From NCBI GenBank assembly GCA_025526935.1, contig JAHLKD010000058.1:124001-188000 (forward strand): 64,000 nucleotides of DNA, read 5' to 3'. A program made the translations under genes and the position numbers. This DNA is from Cladochytrium replicatum (taxonomy: Eukaryota > Chytridiomycota > Chytridiomycetes > Cladochytriales > Cladochytriaceae). A model generated the notes under the pieces. The model ran no database searches. It had not been told where the DNA came from and was given only the letters and a program-made list of their open reading frames with translations. This document shows, in pieces, positions 1 to 11,891 of the stretch; within the stretch, counting starts at the first letter, position 1; the number at the start of each line of letters is the position of its first letter.

Positions 1-34
1 TAAGAATGGGAATACTGAATCTGATTTTGATTAG

Positions 35-441
35 AATTGGACCGTGCGGAAGCCGGCGACAACGCGGGTCTCCTCCTGCGCGGTCTCAAACGCGAACAAC
101 TCCGTCGCGGGCAGGTCATCGCCATCCCGGGCACGATCAAACCCCACAAGCGCTTCATGACACAGATGTACATCCTCACCAAGGAGGAAGGGGGTCGGCA
201 CACGGGCTTTGTGGAGAACTACAAGCCGCAAATGTACGCTCGCACCATGGACATTACGTGCACGCTGCTGTGGCCTGACACGCCCGATGGGAACAAGGCC
301 CGCGAGGAGGGACGGATGATCATCCCGGGTGACAACCTCGAGATGGTGCTTGAGACGGCATTGCCGGTTGCTATTGATGAGGGATTGAGGTTTACTGTGC
401 GCGAAGGTGGAAGGACTGTTGGAACTGGTAGGTTTCATTAG
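35..441 (+). CDS. TUF1: Mitochondrial elongation factor Tu, 3' part
   Basis: C-terminal part of EF-Tu, the GTPase that brings aminoacyl-tRNA to the mitochondrial ribosome. The visible exon starts after a splice acceptor ending in AG at 34 and runs to a stop at 439-441 (about 134 residues). It opens in domain II with [16 protein letters not shown] and continues into domain III ([15 protein letters not shown], then the DITCTL and MIIPGDN segments). The GTPase domain lies upstream of the window. Domains II and III match the family without gaps, and the bacterial-type sequence marks it as organellar EF-Tu rather than cytosolic eEF1A. TACO1, also a mitochondrial translation factor, lies next door in convergent orientation. 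Confidence 0.95.
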
Positions 442-840
442 TGTACATTCTTTGTTAGAGGTACTTGAGGTCTAATGCTTACGATTTTCATTTAGGGGTT
501 GTCACCAAGACGCTGGAGTAAAGACATTAGAGACTCTTTCGCATTCGACTTTTTTGGCGGTACTCCCGCTCGGTAGCTGTTTATTGGTGCTCCATCCACC
601 ATGCTTCCGACAAGACGCAAATACATTACCTTATTGAAAGAAAACGAACTAACCAGTCCTGTTCTCCGGGAGACAAAAAAGCTGACCAGTCCTTTCTCCT
701 GCATGCCTTGCCATTTTTCCATATCCGAATTATCCTGTTGGCAGTGTGCATTATGCATTTTATTCCTTTTGATGTCCACGCATACGAAAAATTATTCTGC
801 CTCTTCTTTGGTCATAAAAACTGTGTTCTTCTCTGACCTA
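442..840. other. Intergenic stretch between convergent genes
   Basis: This is the space between the stop codons of TUF1 (+) and TACO1 (-). The overlapping short ORFs on both strands show no family resemblance. It presumably holds both 3' UTRs. I see no RNA gene. Confidence 0.6.
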
Positions 841-1860
841 TTAGTCTTTGATGGTCAGTTGGACCCATCTTGCGTTGTGATGTACTGCGACGACGTCTTC
901 TAGATCTTCCAGCTCTCGTATGACGTTGCTGAGCGCCTTTCCCTCCAATTCAGTAGCAAACTCTGCGATCAGTGTGTGATGTTCCTTCTGTGTTACTTCC
1001 AGTTCTTCAACCGAGCCGCTGTCTTCCATCTCGTTGACCAATACAGGTACCTTATCCTGGTCAGTCAAGTACACTTTCGACATTTCCCGCACTTTAAACC
1101 CCATCTCCTCGATCCCCGCCTTCACTTTCGCCATATCTTCAAACTCGCAAAAAACTTCCGCGGTCGGCACCTCCTCCCCATTCTCGTCTCTCGCAAACCC
1201 TTCCGCACCAAGATCCTCGACCCCATCCACCGAAACCACCCTCAGATAATCCCAATCCGCATGCCCACCCACCTTCTCCGCCTCCGAAAACACAAGCTTC
1301 CCCCTCCTCTTGAACAAATACGCCGATTTGCCTGCGAGCCCCGGACACCCCTCCCCGAATTTCGAAAACACCGTCCGCATATCCCCGATCGTTCTGTTCC
1401 TGTTCGCGCTCATCGCCTCGATTAGCATCCCGACGCGTCCAGGCCCGATCGCCTCGTACACAACCTCGACGGAGTTTCCCTCCGCGTCGTTGTCCTTCCC
1501 GCTCCCCTTGGCGATAGCTTTCTCCATCGTTACTTTGGGCATCTGGTTCTGCTTCGCGAGGGCGAGGGCCGCGGCGAGGTATAGGTTGCTTCGGGGGTCG
1601 GAGCCATCCCCACTTGAGCGGATGGCGGCGATGATTTGCTTGCTTATGCGGGCGAAGAGTCGGCCACGTTCAGCGTCGGTTGCCCCTGCAAACGAGATTC
1701 TTTAGTGTGCGTGGGTTGAAATGTGTAACCAAATACCTTTGTCCCGCTTTATTTTGCTCCACTTGTTGTGTCCTGCATTGCGGATCTGGTTGACCCCCCG
1801 AGCGAGGAGTGTCAGCGATTTTGTTTGTGCGGCTCGATGGACAATTTCCCGGAGGATCAT
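841..1860 (-). CDS. TACO1: TACO1/YebC-family translational activator
   Basis: YebC/PmpR-family protein; the mitochondrial members (TACO1) help translate COX1. Two exons, 1737-1860 and 841-1685, are joined by a 51-nt GT-AG intron and give 322 residues. The first ~30 residues are basic and hydroxylated, like a mitochondrial targeting peptide. The family signature AGHNKWSKIK follows, with the intron splitting the next Gly codon. The second exon then reads RGRLFARISKQIIAAI and IGPGRVGMLIEAMS, both diagnostic. The C-terminal third has the usual alternating domain 2/3 pattern. The first in-frame ATG after an upstream stop was taken as start; it overlaps the stop codon of the upstream gene as ATGA. 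Confidence 0.93.
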
Positions 1861-2847
1861 CGTGTGGCGGAGTGGGAAAACCAGAACACAATGTTCGGAA
1901 AAACTGCTCTAAATGGGGGCCGATAAATTGAGTTCTTGACTTTCCAGTCCTCGTAGATGCAGAATTCAGTTCGATCTTCTTGGCTCTTTCCTCGCTTATT
2001 GTGGTTTATCGAGTCCGTTACATAGCTACTGGACGGATAATCGTATTCTTGCTTCTCACTGCATTCATTATCATCGGGATGAGACGTGTCAACAGATAGA
2101 CGGTACACTTCGTGCTCATCACTTGCAAAAGCAACAGAAAGCTCTTTTCGGGATGCGACATGCCAGGGAGAACCAGGAATTCCATGGCCAGAATGGTAAC
2201 ATAAATCACAGTAACTTGATGTTCCATATCGAACAAAGTTAAATGATATCCACAAATGTTAACACTTTCAAATCATGCACATTCTCATCAGCGGCAGGAA
2301 TCCCAGCTCCAACACGGCAGATCCCCAAGTTTCATCCAGTCTCAGGAACTTTCTCTCCAAATGAATTTCCTGGATGAACCCAAAGAATACGTTGTCAACC
2401 AGAATCATGTTAGATCTGCAAAAGCCTGTTTGAGACGGTGTCACACTTTGTTCAACAGCCAATGGATCCACTTTACAAACACTCTTTGAAGCAACCCAAT
2501 AGGTCCCGTGATTAAAGGTTGAAATGCTCTCCGCCATGTTCATACTAACATTTGTATATTGAAGCTGCGGAGAGCAACCCATCCTTCGACAATGGCACAG
2601 TGACCCAGACTCAAAAGTTTCCCAATCAGAACACCCATGCCTGCAAACATCTCGACTACCTATTTAGGATCGCTTTGTTCTCGCCCATGTGCTGCAGATC
2701 CTCCAGGAGCTCATGGGTTGATAGCTGATCACGATCTCATCTACGTCAATTGAAATTGGTTTGAGCACATTTCTTGAGGGCACTACACAACGATAAAATG
2801 GATGGGCTAATTAGGACTGCGGAAGACATGAAACAACCGCCATGCAT
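1857..2847 (-). CDS. Putative secreted protein with EGF-like segment and filamin-type repeat
   Basis: Tentative three-exon model (2769-2847, 2281-2659, 1857-2214; 271 residues, frames consistent). The first exon starts at an ATG and encodes a hydrophobic stretch that could be a signal peptide. The second exon begins with a cysteine-rich EGF-like run (CRHGCSDWE, then GSLCHCRRMGC) and continues into a beta-strand pattern. Across the intron the frame yields the ending of a filamin/ABP280 Ig-like repeat, HSGHGIPGSPWHV, where GSPF/W-x-V is the family hallmark. The tail is polar and unrecognised. The family call rests on the filamin ending; the start and last 60 residues are uncertain. The reading frame overlaps the TACO1 start by four bases. 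Confidence 0.45.
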
Positions 2848-2973
2848 CTTTATGTACTTGTGCTGGTCGAATACAACTCAACTTGGATGTTGGGATAACT
2901 TGACCTTCGTCCAGTGTCTTGCCAAACTTGGATATGGAGACTTAACTATCCCCTACATCGTGCTTTGTCATTC

Positions 2974-4572
2974 TCACAAGGAAGCACCATAGGCACCCAC
3001 GACGCCCCCAACAACTCCACCAAAAATCAGCACCCAATCAAGGATAGTCTCCCACAATGTCACACAGCTCCCCGTCCTCCCCCCACCTTCCTCCCACTCC
3101 TCTCTATGCAGCACAGCCCCTCCCTCCGCGCACAGTTTCAAGTGACACGCGGCCGGGAACACCATCGCGATCGAGAACGAGCACAGTGCCCCGACGGATG
3201 CCACGACGGTCGTGAAGCGCGGGAATGCGATCGCGGTGGCGAGGACAAGGAGTCCAAGAGATGTCCGGATGAACACTCGGAAGACAGGTATCTGGGGAAG
3301 GCGGACCTCGAGGAGGTGTGCTAGTGGGTTCATGACGAGGGAGTATTTTGACGTTGGGATGATAATGAGGAGGTAAAGGAGGAGGTGGTGGAGCGGGATG
3401 AGGATCCAGTGGCCGCCCTTGGATTCCCACAGGTTCAGCGAGAACTTTTTCCCAGAAAGAAATCAGACTCATTGAAATTCAAGAATGACAGATTTTTCGT
3501 TTGTTACCTCCTCTTTGAGACCGTCTCCGTACATGATATAACAACACACGGGGATCCCAAGGAACCAAAGCAGCGAAAAAAGATACGACACCAGCATCAT
3601 AGACATGAACTGCTTCCGATCCCGCATCTCGCTATAAATGCTTGGAAACACAGAGTGGCCACTATACGTATACAGCACAATCCCTGAAACCAGAATCAGA
3701 AAAACAACGCTTTCTTCAATAGAACTCACCCAAATTAATCCAAACCTGTTCCCACTCCACCGGCCACGCCCTCGTCCTCTCAGGCATCCACAAGCTCCCA
3801 GGCCCCTCAACCCTCACCAAGCCCTCCACAACCGTCCCAACCAACAACACCGCGCTCGCACCGACCCCAACAGCGCTCCCAAAGCTCATCCGCGCCATCG
3901 AATCCCCGCCCGCAACGCTCATCCAAACCATCACACACGCGACAAGCACCTTCACCCACATTCCGCCCAATCCCGCCGAGCCCAACGTGTCCGAAACAAC
4001 GATGACGTACGAAACGCCGCACGCAAAGAGCTCAAAGACGTAAGCGAAGGTGATCAGAAACCGTACGTTGGGGCCGAAGAGGTGCGTCGCGAGGTCGCCG
4101 AGGGAGCGGGGGGCGCGGTGGTGGTGCACGGCGTCGAGGGCGAGACGGAGGAGGTGAGTTGTGTAGAGGGTCGCTATGGCACCGAGGAGGATTAAAGCGA
4201 GTCCGGGGATCCAGCCGGCGGTTTTGAGGGTGTAGGGGAGTGAGAGCAGTGAAGTTCCAACCTAGCAAGACCGTGAGAAAGTAGTTGACGACAGATTGGT
4301 TCTGTTTTACCAGTAGGTTGACGGTGTTGAGAACGGACTTGAAAATCTTTTTTCAGGTGCTATGGTTGATTGATTGGAGAATGTATATTTACCTGCCAAA
4401 AGCTTGCTTTCGAGGAAGCATGATCTGGATCCTTCTTCCCGTGTCTTGCGATGATCAATGGCTGTAATTCGTCTTCTGGGTCTGAGATAACCGATACTGC
4501 TGAGGTCCGCTTGTACACTCCCAGAGCGGGAGCGCCCTCAGCTAGGGTCACCTGGGAAATGGAAGGTTGCAT
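2974..4572 (-). CDS. AAAP-family (AVT/VIAAT-like) amino-acid transporter
   Basis: Multipass transporter of the amino acid/auxin permease family, related to fungal vacuolar AVT proteins. Five exons (4393-4572, 4311-4346, 3730-4261, 3508-3683, 2974-3444) give 464 residues. The first 60 residues are hydrophilic and cytosolic. The 12-residue second exon leads into the first membrane helix, whose VGTSLLSLPYTLKTAGW is the AAAP hallmark (GxGxLSLPYAxxxxGW). About ten further hydrophobic segments follow, including IVLYTYSGHSVFPSIYSEM, matching the conserved helix-6 region. Very GC-rich third positions in exon 3 create long spurious antisense ORFs. Substrate cannot be read from sequence; neutral amino acids at the vacuole are the family norm. 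Confidence 0.85.
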
Positions 4573-4946
4573 TTGTGCAGTACTGCTTACACACGGCGTG
4601 TGGCGTAGTTCGCGTTGGTGTCAAAAATCACCGACAGGAACTCTGCGAAGGTTGTGGCACGTTTGGGTTGGGCAAGAGCCATGAGGGGTCTTCAGTGATC
4701 AGACGAGCAACATGCTAGGGATACTCGCCATCGTCACGCTCCGCCTCCCAACAGCCAAGCCACGGGTGCCACCAAAGTTGGCACGCCAACACACGAATCT
4801 CAAATTTCAATTTCACACATCTTCGCCATTTCTTTTCTTTTTCTTGCAATAAAATTGCTTGCAATCTGCTGGGCGTGCGGCTACGTGCTAGAACACTCCC
4901 TTAGAATACTCTCACACCTCATAGAAAAACACCGCTAACACTTGCA
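4573..4946. promoter_or_regulatory. Bidirectional upstream region
   Basis: Head-to-head gap of 374 bp between the transporter start (4572, -) and the methyltransferase start (4947, +). It must hold both promoters and 5' UTRs. No TATA box or repeated operator stands out. Confidence 0.4.
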
Positions 4947-6448
4947 ATGGGCAACTGTGGTTCGTGTATCACATCCCCACATGACGATCCGGAACCACGG
5001 CCGAGCTCGCGAACTCGAGAGCTGCCGCCGAAACCGATCGAGAGCATAGCGGTGCCTCGACGGGTGTATTCGACCGAGACGCTGAGGAGGCAGAGCGTGG
5101 CGACGACGTTGGTGGAAGGGAACGACGAGCGCGAGGACTTGGATGATCCGAATGTGTATGTGCCCATGATGCAGGTGAGGCAGTAATGAATGATGTGGTT
5201 ATGAATGGGTGGTTGACAGGTTTTTTATGGGGGATGTTTAGAAATCAAAGTTCAAGATCACGGTGAGTGAAAGGAGTTGGATGTGGTTATTTGACCACTT
5301 ATTACGTGTTGACAGGCACAATCGGATTCGAAAGACCTTTCGCACCAACTCATATGCCATCTGTTTGGTTAGAGAACCGTGTCCTCGTTTTGAGAATGTA
5401 TATCAATTGAATGACATCTTGATAGATGGCCACAACGCACCGTTTGTACCGGAAGCACTGCTTAGACGTGGACTCAAGGTCTTGGATGTGGGGTAGGAAT
5501 AGTTATATGTGTCTCTGGAAAAGATTCTCATCTTTTGATTTCAGGTGCGGAAGTGGGAACTGGGTTATGGAGATGGCGGATGCGTATCCCTTGGGAGAGT
5601 TTGTGGGATTAGATGTACGGACAGGAGATTGGGATTCCGAAAGAGAAGAATCGTTGAGTAATCTGAAGTTTGTAAGAGGGAACGTACTCAAGCGATTACC
5701 TTGTGAGTATTCTACCCACACAATCATTGCACCCAACAGCTCACGTATCCTCTTTATCATTCCAGTTGAAGACAATACTTTCGATTATGGTACTTGAGTC
5801 TTAATCCATTAGCGGCAACATCCAGGCACTTAATCTTCTACAGTTCACCAACAGCACCTCCTCTCTTGGGTCCCCGAAGGACTCTGCCCCTACGTTATCG
5901 CCGAGCTCACCCGCGTTCTCAAACCAGGGGGCTACATCGACCTCATCGAGGTAAAATCCATTCCAACTCCCCTTTCTCATCCAACTCACCAAAGTAATTT
6001 AGACACCGATCCTCCCTACCCTCCCCACCTCCTCTACAACCCGCCGCACCGACCGCCTCACCGCCCTCATCGGCCTCCTCTTCTCCGCCCGGCGCGCAAA
6101 CCCCCGCATCGCCCTCGACCTCGCCGAACTCGCGTCCGAAGACGACGGCCTGTTTGATGTGCGCGGCACAAGACGCTGCGCGGCGGTCGGGTGGGCTGGG
6201 AGCGACGGGGACCAGGCGGTGGCGGACCTGTGGAAGGCCGAGGTGAAGAAGGGGTTGTGGGATCTCGGCAAAGTCGCGGCGGAGCGGGTTGGCGTGAAGG
6301 AGGTGGAGTGGAAGCGGTGGTGCGAAGAGGCTTTGGGAGACTGTGAACAGGGTGCCGGGTTCATGAATGCGGTAAGTGCACTGTTTGGGAGGTGTTTAGA
6401 CATTCACATCTTTTGTAGTACCGGGTATCTGCACGGAAGCGTTTGTGA
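4947..6448 (+). CDS. Class I SAM-dependent methyltransferase with N-myristoylation motif
   Basis: Nine exons (4947-5174, 5242-5262, 5316-5367, 5426-5492, 5545-5702, 5766-5789, 5844-5950, 6003-6371, 6419-6448) join in frame to 351 residues. The product begins MGNCGSC, a textbook N-myristoylation signal followed by palmitoylatable cysteines, so membrane anchoring is likely. The next ~70 residues are disordered. The methyltransferase core then follows: motif I VLDVGCGSGNWVMEMA (about 118-133, itself split by an intron), the acidic strand-2 end VGLD, NTFDYVHQQHLL (motif II), and LKPGGYIDLIE (post-II). The layout matches the fungal LaeA/TAM-like methyltransferases. Substrate is unknown. Confidence 0.85.
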
Positions 6449-6723
6449 TTTTGTCACATCAGAAGAATGGATTGTTTCTCGCGGAAGAAGAAAGAATTGC
6501 AGTATTGCGGCGGTGAATGGGGGAGCCAAATTTATCTTTGTTTATACTTCTTAAAGCGGTCATTTGTTTATTTTTCATTGCTTCTTTTATTTCTTGGGGT
6601 GACAACAGTTTGCACATATGATACCCTACCCTACATAGATGTACTGTCTGGATTACTTTGCATGTGAAAGAAAAGACGTTTATCTGAAATATTTTAGGAC
6701 GCGATCACGACTCCCTACGTATC

Positions 6724-9700
6724 ATGCTCCATTGTGCGGAATCATCGATTGCTTTGTTCACGCTGTTGACGCTATCTTTGCTGTCGATCAGTCAAGCCGA
6801 ACTCCAACAGCCTGCAAACGGTGTTGTCACAAACGCAGATCACCCGTATGTCAATCCATACAATTTCCGACTCTCAAATCCTCCTCCAGTTGAAGAAAAG
6901 CCAGTTCATGGCTTGCGCTGGATCAGTCCTGATGACATCTCCGTACAAAGGCCATTGATGGATGATGATCAACCTGCTCATCAAAGTATTGAGGACATTG
7001 GTGGATCTGGTGACGTTGTGGAGGATAATGGTGGAGACCATCTGGATGTGCCGAACGTGAGGGGGTCCTTTTTGCATCTTTCTTCTGATCAACTAGAGCA
7101 TGCCGATCAACAAAAAGGTAGGATGCTCAAATGATCAACGTACCTGATTGCTCTCAAACTCGTTAGATTTGCCACATGGAGCAGCTGAATCAACTGTGGA
7201 GCCGTTTGATTTGCCACAAGATGAACAAACTGTTGAGCTATTACACTCGCCACAAGAAGCAACCAAACTAAAGGTAGAGCATGATGTAATACCGAGACAA
7301 ATGGACAGCCAAGGCCAGGGCAGCATGATCACTTTAGTTCATGATCACAAGGACAACCGGGGACCTGGACGAGATGATACTGCAGTTGATGAAGACAGGC
7401 ACCAACAGGACAAAGCGGATACTGCGGAATCGTCTGATACAGCTCGGCAGGGCGAAGATGTGCCAGCGCAATTGACCAAATCCGATGTAGTTGGCGACGA
7501 CGAACGTGTACCAGCGCAGATAGAAAAATCCGATGCAGCTGAGGATGGTGATAACGATCGTGTGCCTTCACAATTAACAAAATCCGATACAGCTGACGAC
7601 GACGAAGATGTACCAGCACAAATAGCGAAATCCGATGCAGCTGGGGACGATGAAGCTGTGCAGGCGCTCTTAGCAAAGTTTATATATTCTGATGCTGAGC
7701 CGCTGGATATCAATCCGGATAACGGGAATAAAGGCGCCCAGGATCACTTTGCAACAAATGCAGACGTCCTTTACCAACAAGATCAACCAAAAGGAAGACC
7801 CGATTCGCATGAAGCAGATTCGCCAACAGGATCCGATAATTTTGTGCCAGATGCTGTCAGGAAACGACTTTGGCACAATGGAATCTTTTGCAAAGCTGGT
7901 AGATCGCGAACTCACATCAACACTGCGGAGTTTGAGCTTCAGTATGCGCGCTATGTGAACTCGCTAGCCACTTTGAACGACGCCGTCAAAAATCTAGAGG
8001 GGTACGTTGAAGTGTCGTTTGCACCTAGGTCCATCCATGGTTCGACAGTGGAAGCTTCTCTCGTGAGCCCAAAATTGAAATCTATCGATCCAATCGTTCT
8101 CAATATGATCGTAGACGGAAGTCCTATTGATGGATACAAGATCCTTGGGAGCAGAATTCCTGCTGTGGTCACTGGGATAGTCCTGGCAATGCAGCACAAT
8201 CGCTCTCTGTATCTCAATGGTTTTGACGGGTTTGGTGAGATCTTCAACACTGGAATGAATCTAATTCCGAGCTCTAGTATCAGAGACTTTTCACAGACTT
8301 TTGCAAACCATGCTCAAGTAGATAAATTCTCAATTCTTTGGCATAGAGACCGCGGCCAGAATATATCTTTTATGCCGTCAACAATGGAGTCAGTAGACGT
8401 TCTTAAGACCCTCCAAGTCTTCCCGCTGCTCCCTGCAAACATGCAACCAGAAGATCGGGACAAACTTTTCTCCGCCTGGATTCAGAGCCGCATCGACAAT
8501 GAAATCACAGAGAAGATCCCAGTATGGAAATTAGAAACACTCGATTATCCACTTCCACTTCTGCATGCAAATCCAAAATACCGTGGGTGGTTCACAAAGA
8601 CGTTCCCACCAACCGTCGCACCTATTCCTGGGGAGTCAAACACACATCGAGCTCGCGCCATGGCGACACTAAGGAGTACCGGTGCTTCAATACACAGCTT
8701 TCATACTGTAGCACGATCACTTTTGAAGTTGCAGCGGGAACTGGAAAAGTCTGTGATGAAGTTTATGAAGACTATGTTTGCACCACAGATTAGAGAAATC
8801 GGTGAATCGCATTTGGAAATAATTCGAGAAGCCACTCAAGGGATGAGTCGCTCAAAGAAAAGCAGCAAGCAGGGATGGTTCGCAAACTTTTTCTCGTTCA
8901 CGAAAAAATCAAGGTCCGATTCGAGCTCAAAACGTAGTGGTGAGGAGGTCGAGAAGCTCGGAAATGTCCGTGGGGCGTTCAAATGCTTCGTTGCAAAGTT
9001 TCAAAAGTGGAACGACGAGGCCATTGATGACGCTATTCAGCGTTTTACACCTCAGCTTGGACTTACAATCGGCATTGTTCTCCCGACTTCGACCGAGCGA
9101 AGATTCAGAACTTTCTCGCAGAAGAAGAGTCAAGGATCACAAGTCAATATTGATGTGCTTGAAGAGTATGCGAGCATGGCGAATATGATTGCGATGAGTT
9201 CCGGGGTCCAGCCTTCGCTCATCCGATACTTTGTTGTTTCAGATAATCCACGGGCAGTTTCTCTCCTTTCAGAGCTTTTGGAGGCTGTTGAAGTTAAGAT
9301 ACCTCTCAATCCTGCTACGGATAGTCATCTTATTCCATCGAGCATGCGAAACTCCAACTTGGATACGCGAAAGAGCAGGAGTTCAAGCAGCAGCTGGACA
9401 AGGTGGTTCCATGATCAGGATACGGAAGTCACTCGACCAGAGGATCTACTCGAAGGGGCATATACTGCAGGCCAATCTGTCGTTATATCGCGTGACACTT
9501 CGTTGGTCATGTCCGCACTGCAGAATGCAACAATCGATGTAGCGTACAAAATTAAAGCACGGAAGACAGTGAAGCTCGGAATAGGTCGCGCTGTGAATAC
9601 ATTCAATGAAGCTCTTTCAGCTGTTGTAGCCAATGCAGCGGTGGACTTGCACCTTCTTTCCATGTGCGAGGAACTGATCTACCCTTCGGAATCTCAGTTT

Positions 9701-9956
9701 GGGGCAGTCGCTGCTGGATTGGGAGGAGTCTACGCACATATCGTAACACAAAACAGGTCAGGAACTTAAAAATATAACATTTTTTTAATCAGCTTTATTT
9801 GATTCATCTTACAGCCCTCTTAAATTCACTCGCTCAATGAGCACCGAACCATGCTTTACAGAGCTTGCAGACTTTTATATGCGAGGAGACAAGAGCGTGA
9901 GGTACCTTCTACAGGCAGACCCACAGCTGCTCCCTCACATGCATTGCAGCCCGTGA
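6724..9956 (+). CDS. Secreted/Golgi protein, putative fucosyltransferase-like glycosyltransferase
   Basis: Three exons (6724-7117, 7167-9756, 9815-9956; two ~50-nt introns) give 1041 residues. The N-terminus has a clear signal sequence or anchor (ALFTLLTLSLLSISQA). Residues ~235-310 form an acidic low-complexity region with four imperfect 16-18-residue repeats built on VPAQ(L/I)xKSD. The C-terminal 600 residues show features of fucosyltransferase-type GT-B folds: a GIVLAMQHNRSLYL segment (nucleotide-handling strand), RYFVVSDNPRAVSLL (resembling the xTDDP strand) and DLHLLSMCEELIYPSES (resembling the DLxLLSxCdxxVgtxsS acceptor). The usual HxRRxD-type loop is not obvious. A Ser/Lys-rich insert of about 60 residues interrupts the domain. 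The fold call is by motif pattern only. Confidence 0.6.
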
Positions 9957-10584
9957 TTAAATAAAATTACTTGTCTAAAAAAAATTAGCTCATGTGACCT
10001 TTAAAGGTCAAAACTATGACCATACAATGGCCCATATGACAGCCCAAATCAGTTTCTGTATCTGGTTCATTTCGCAAAGTCCCATTCCCCACTAGTTATG
10101 TCCTTTGCCAAACCGGTCCTGATGAATCAATCGATGTCGTCATTTGAAAGCTTGAAATCCTTGGCCAAAACAAAACCTGCCTTCCAAGGTTTCCAATCCA
10201 CCTCAGGGAGCGTTATGGACGACAGATGTTGAATAGTGTGGTGAATATGCGTAGTCAGAGTACAGTATACTCTGTTCCAACGTGATTGAGTTGAGTCGAT
10301 CCTGAGACTCGTGCACAACCATTCAATCATAGCGGCAGGCTTGATTACAAAACTACTGTTCCCAATAAGTAAATATTCCTGTGATTACTAAATAGTGCTT
10401 CAATCAGAGGGAACAAAGAATAACCTGGTGCTGTATGCGAGAATATTTGCTGAATATGATAGATCCGGTCTAGTCTTCATTGCAAAGTACAATTTTCATG
10501 AGTTCGAAACGACATTGAGTTGCGGCTTCATCAGTGAGGAGCAGCAAATTGTCATCTCGTTTGAAAGAAGATGACATTGGAGTG
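9957..10584. other. AT-rich gene-free stretch
   Basis: The only ORFs are short and unrecognised. It separates the glycosyltransferase-like gene from the transposon graveyard. Confidence 0.6.
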
Positions 10585-11015
10585 TTGAAATCTAGCATAT
10601 TAGACTGTTCGCTATATGGGTTATCCATTGGGTTGTCTTTTTTCTCTTTGATATGAGAGTTTTTTTGTCAATCCCTCTTCATTCTTATTTATGGACTTGT
10701 TATTCATGTATTTATTTCCATGTTTGGCAGGTTCTGTGTGGAGTGATTGTGGCACTTAGTGGGGGAATGTGCAGTGGCTTGGTCCTTTGAGTTGATGTGA
10801 CCACAGGTATGCCTACACTCACTGTTCACTTGAATATAGGAGTTGATGTGACCAATGTCTTTGACCACAACATTCCCTGGTTGCCTGACCAGCTTGGATG
10901 GTGTACACTGCCTGATTATTAGGCATATACATACACCTGGGAGAACAGGTACTGAGCCAAGAGACGGAACCTGGAGCTGTTGTGCTAGCTACAACACAGC
11001 TAAAACCGCCCTACC
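10585..11015. repeat. Left arm of a large imperfect inverted repeat
   Basis: The reverse complement of this segment matches 11892-12270 over nearly its whole length, with scattered substitutions. Shared landmarks include the AAGCTGGTCAGGCAACCAGG core and the adjoining GACATTGGTCACATCAACTC. This arm carries an extra ~50 bp (about 10797-10850) that partly duplicates the GTCACATCAACTC motif. Confidence 0.85.
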
Positions 11016-11660
11016 GCTTCTACAAGAAGCCTTTGGTTTTAAACATGGAGTTTTGGCAGGTTTAGTATTTGTACCCCATAGCTTTACAGCTTCCAAAATC
11101 TTTTGTGCGTAAAGGCTGTTACCTAAGAAGTATCCTTCTTCAGTTTTCACTACTTCTATTTTCAAAATCCACTTTGCCTTATCATCACTTCCAACAGTAA
11201 AAGATGAATTCAAATCATCCTTAAAAATACTACATTGAGATGGATCAGGTGTGAAGAGCAGAATGTCATCAAAATGTACTGTTGTATGTTCTCTTAATCT
11301 GTCTCTACCAGGAATTGTTTGCCAAAAATGACAGACATCTGACAAATTTCGTATGTAATCCATAGTTGTGTGTATTTTTCCCATAAAGTGATTTACCATT
11401 CTTGGGCGGCTTGATGCAAACCATACAAGCTCTTGATTAGTTTGAAAACAATCTCTTGGAGGTGTTTGTTAAACTTTTTGAACCGATGGGGCATTTCAAG
11501 ATAGTTTGTTTCGCAAAGTGTTCCGTCAAGGAAAGCTACTTTGACATCATACTGATGTACGTACAGCATAACTATCATTGATAATGCAATAAGTATACAG
11601 ATAGAAGTAGTCTTAGTCATTGGAGAATAGACTTCGTTGAAGTTTTGTGCATTTAGCCTC
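10989..11660 (-). mobile_element. Ty1/copia reverse-transcriptase remnant
   Basis: Two minus-strand frames cover a degraded copia RT. 11393-11620 encodes QYDVKVAFLDGTLCE (motif A, normally Q-x-D-V-K-T-A-F-L-N-G), then KLIKSLYGLHQA (normally LKKSLYGLKQAPRxW). 10989-11399, in another frame, encodes HFDDILLFTPD (the YVDDILI polymerase motif) and the downstream FxVxDDxKWIL segment. The frame change near 11395 and the lack of gag, integrase and RNase H show it is dead. It lies between two inverted arms instead of direct LTRs. Confidence 0.85.
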
Positions 11661-11891
11661 GGTGTGGTGGTACAGTCAGAACTGGTCGGGTCGCATTTGA
11701 CCAGACAAATTTTTCAAGAACGGAGGTGTCATTAATAAAATTTCCCCTTTACACTAGATTCTTGTTATAACAGATCCGGACGCAACTAATGGGGCCAAAC
11801 CTTCTGGGTTTTCCTGGATAGTCTGGACATAAATCCTTATTGGTCCTTGAAACAAGCAAAATATTAAAAACCAAGGGCCTCTCCTAGCATT

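Noticed and set aside
3638-4195. 185-codon plus ORF
   Set aside because: It is the antisense shadow of the GC-rich third exon of the amino-acid transporter, with an Arg/Pro/His-rich composition.
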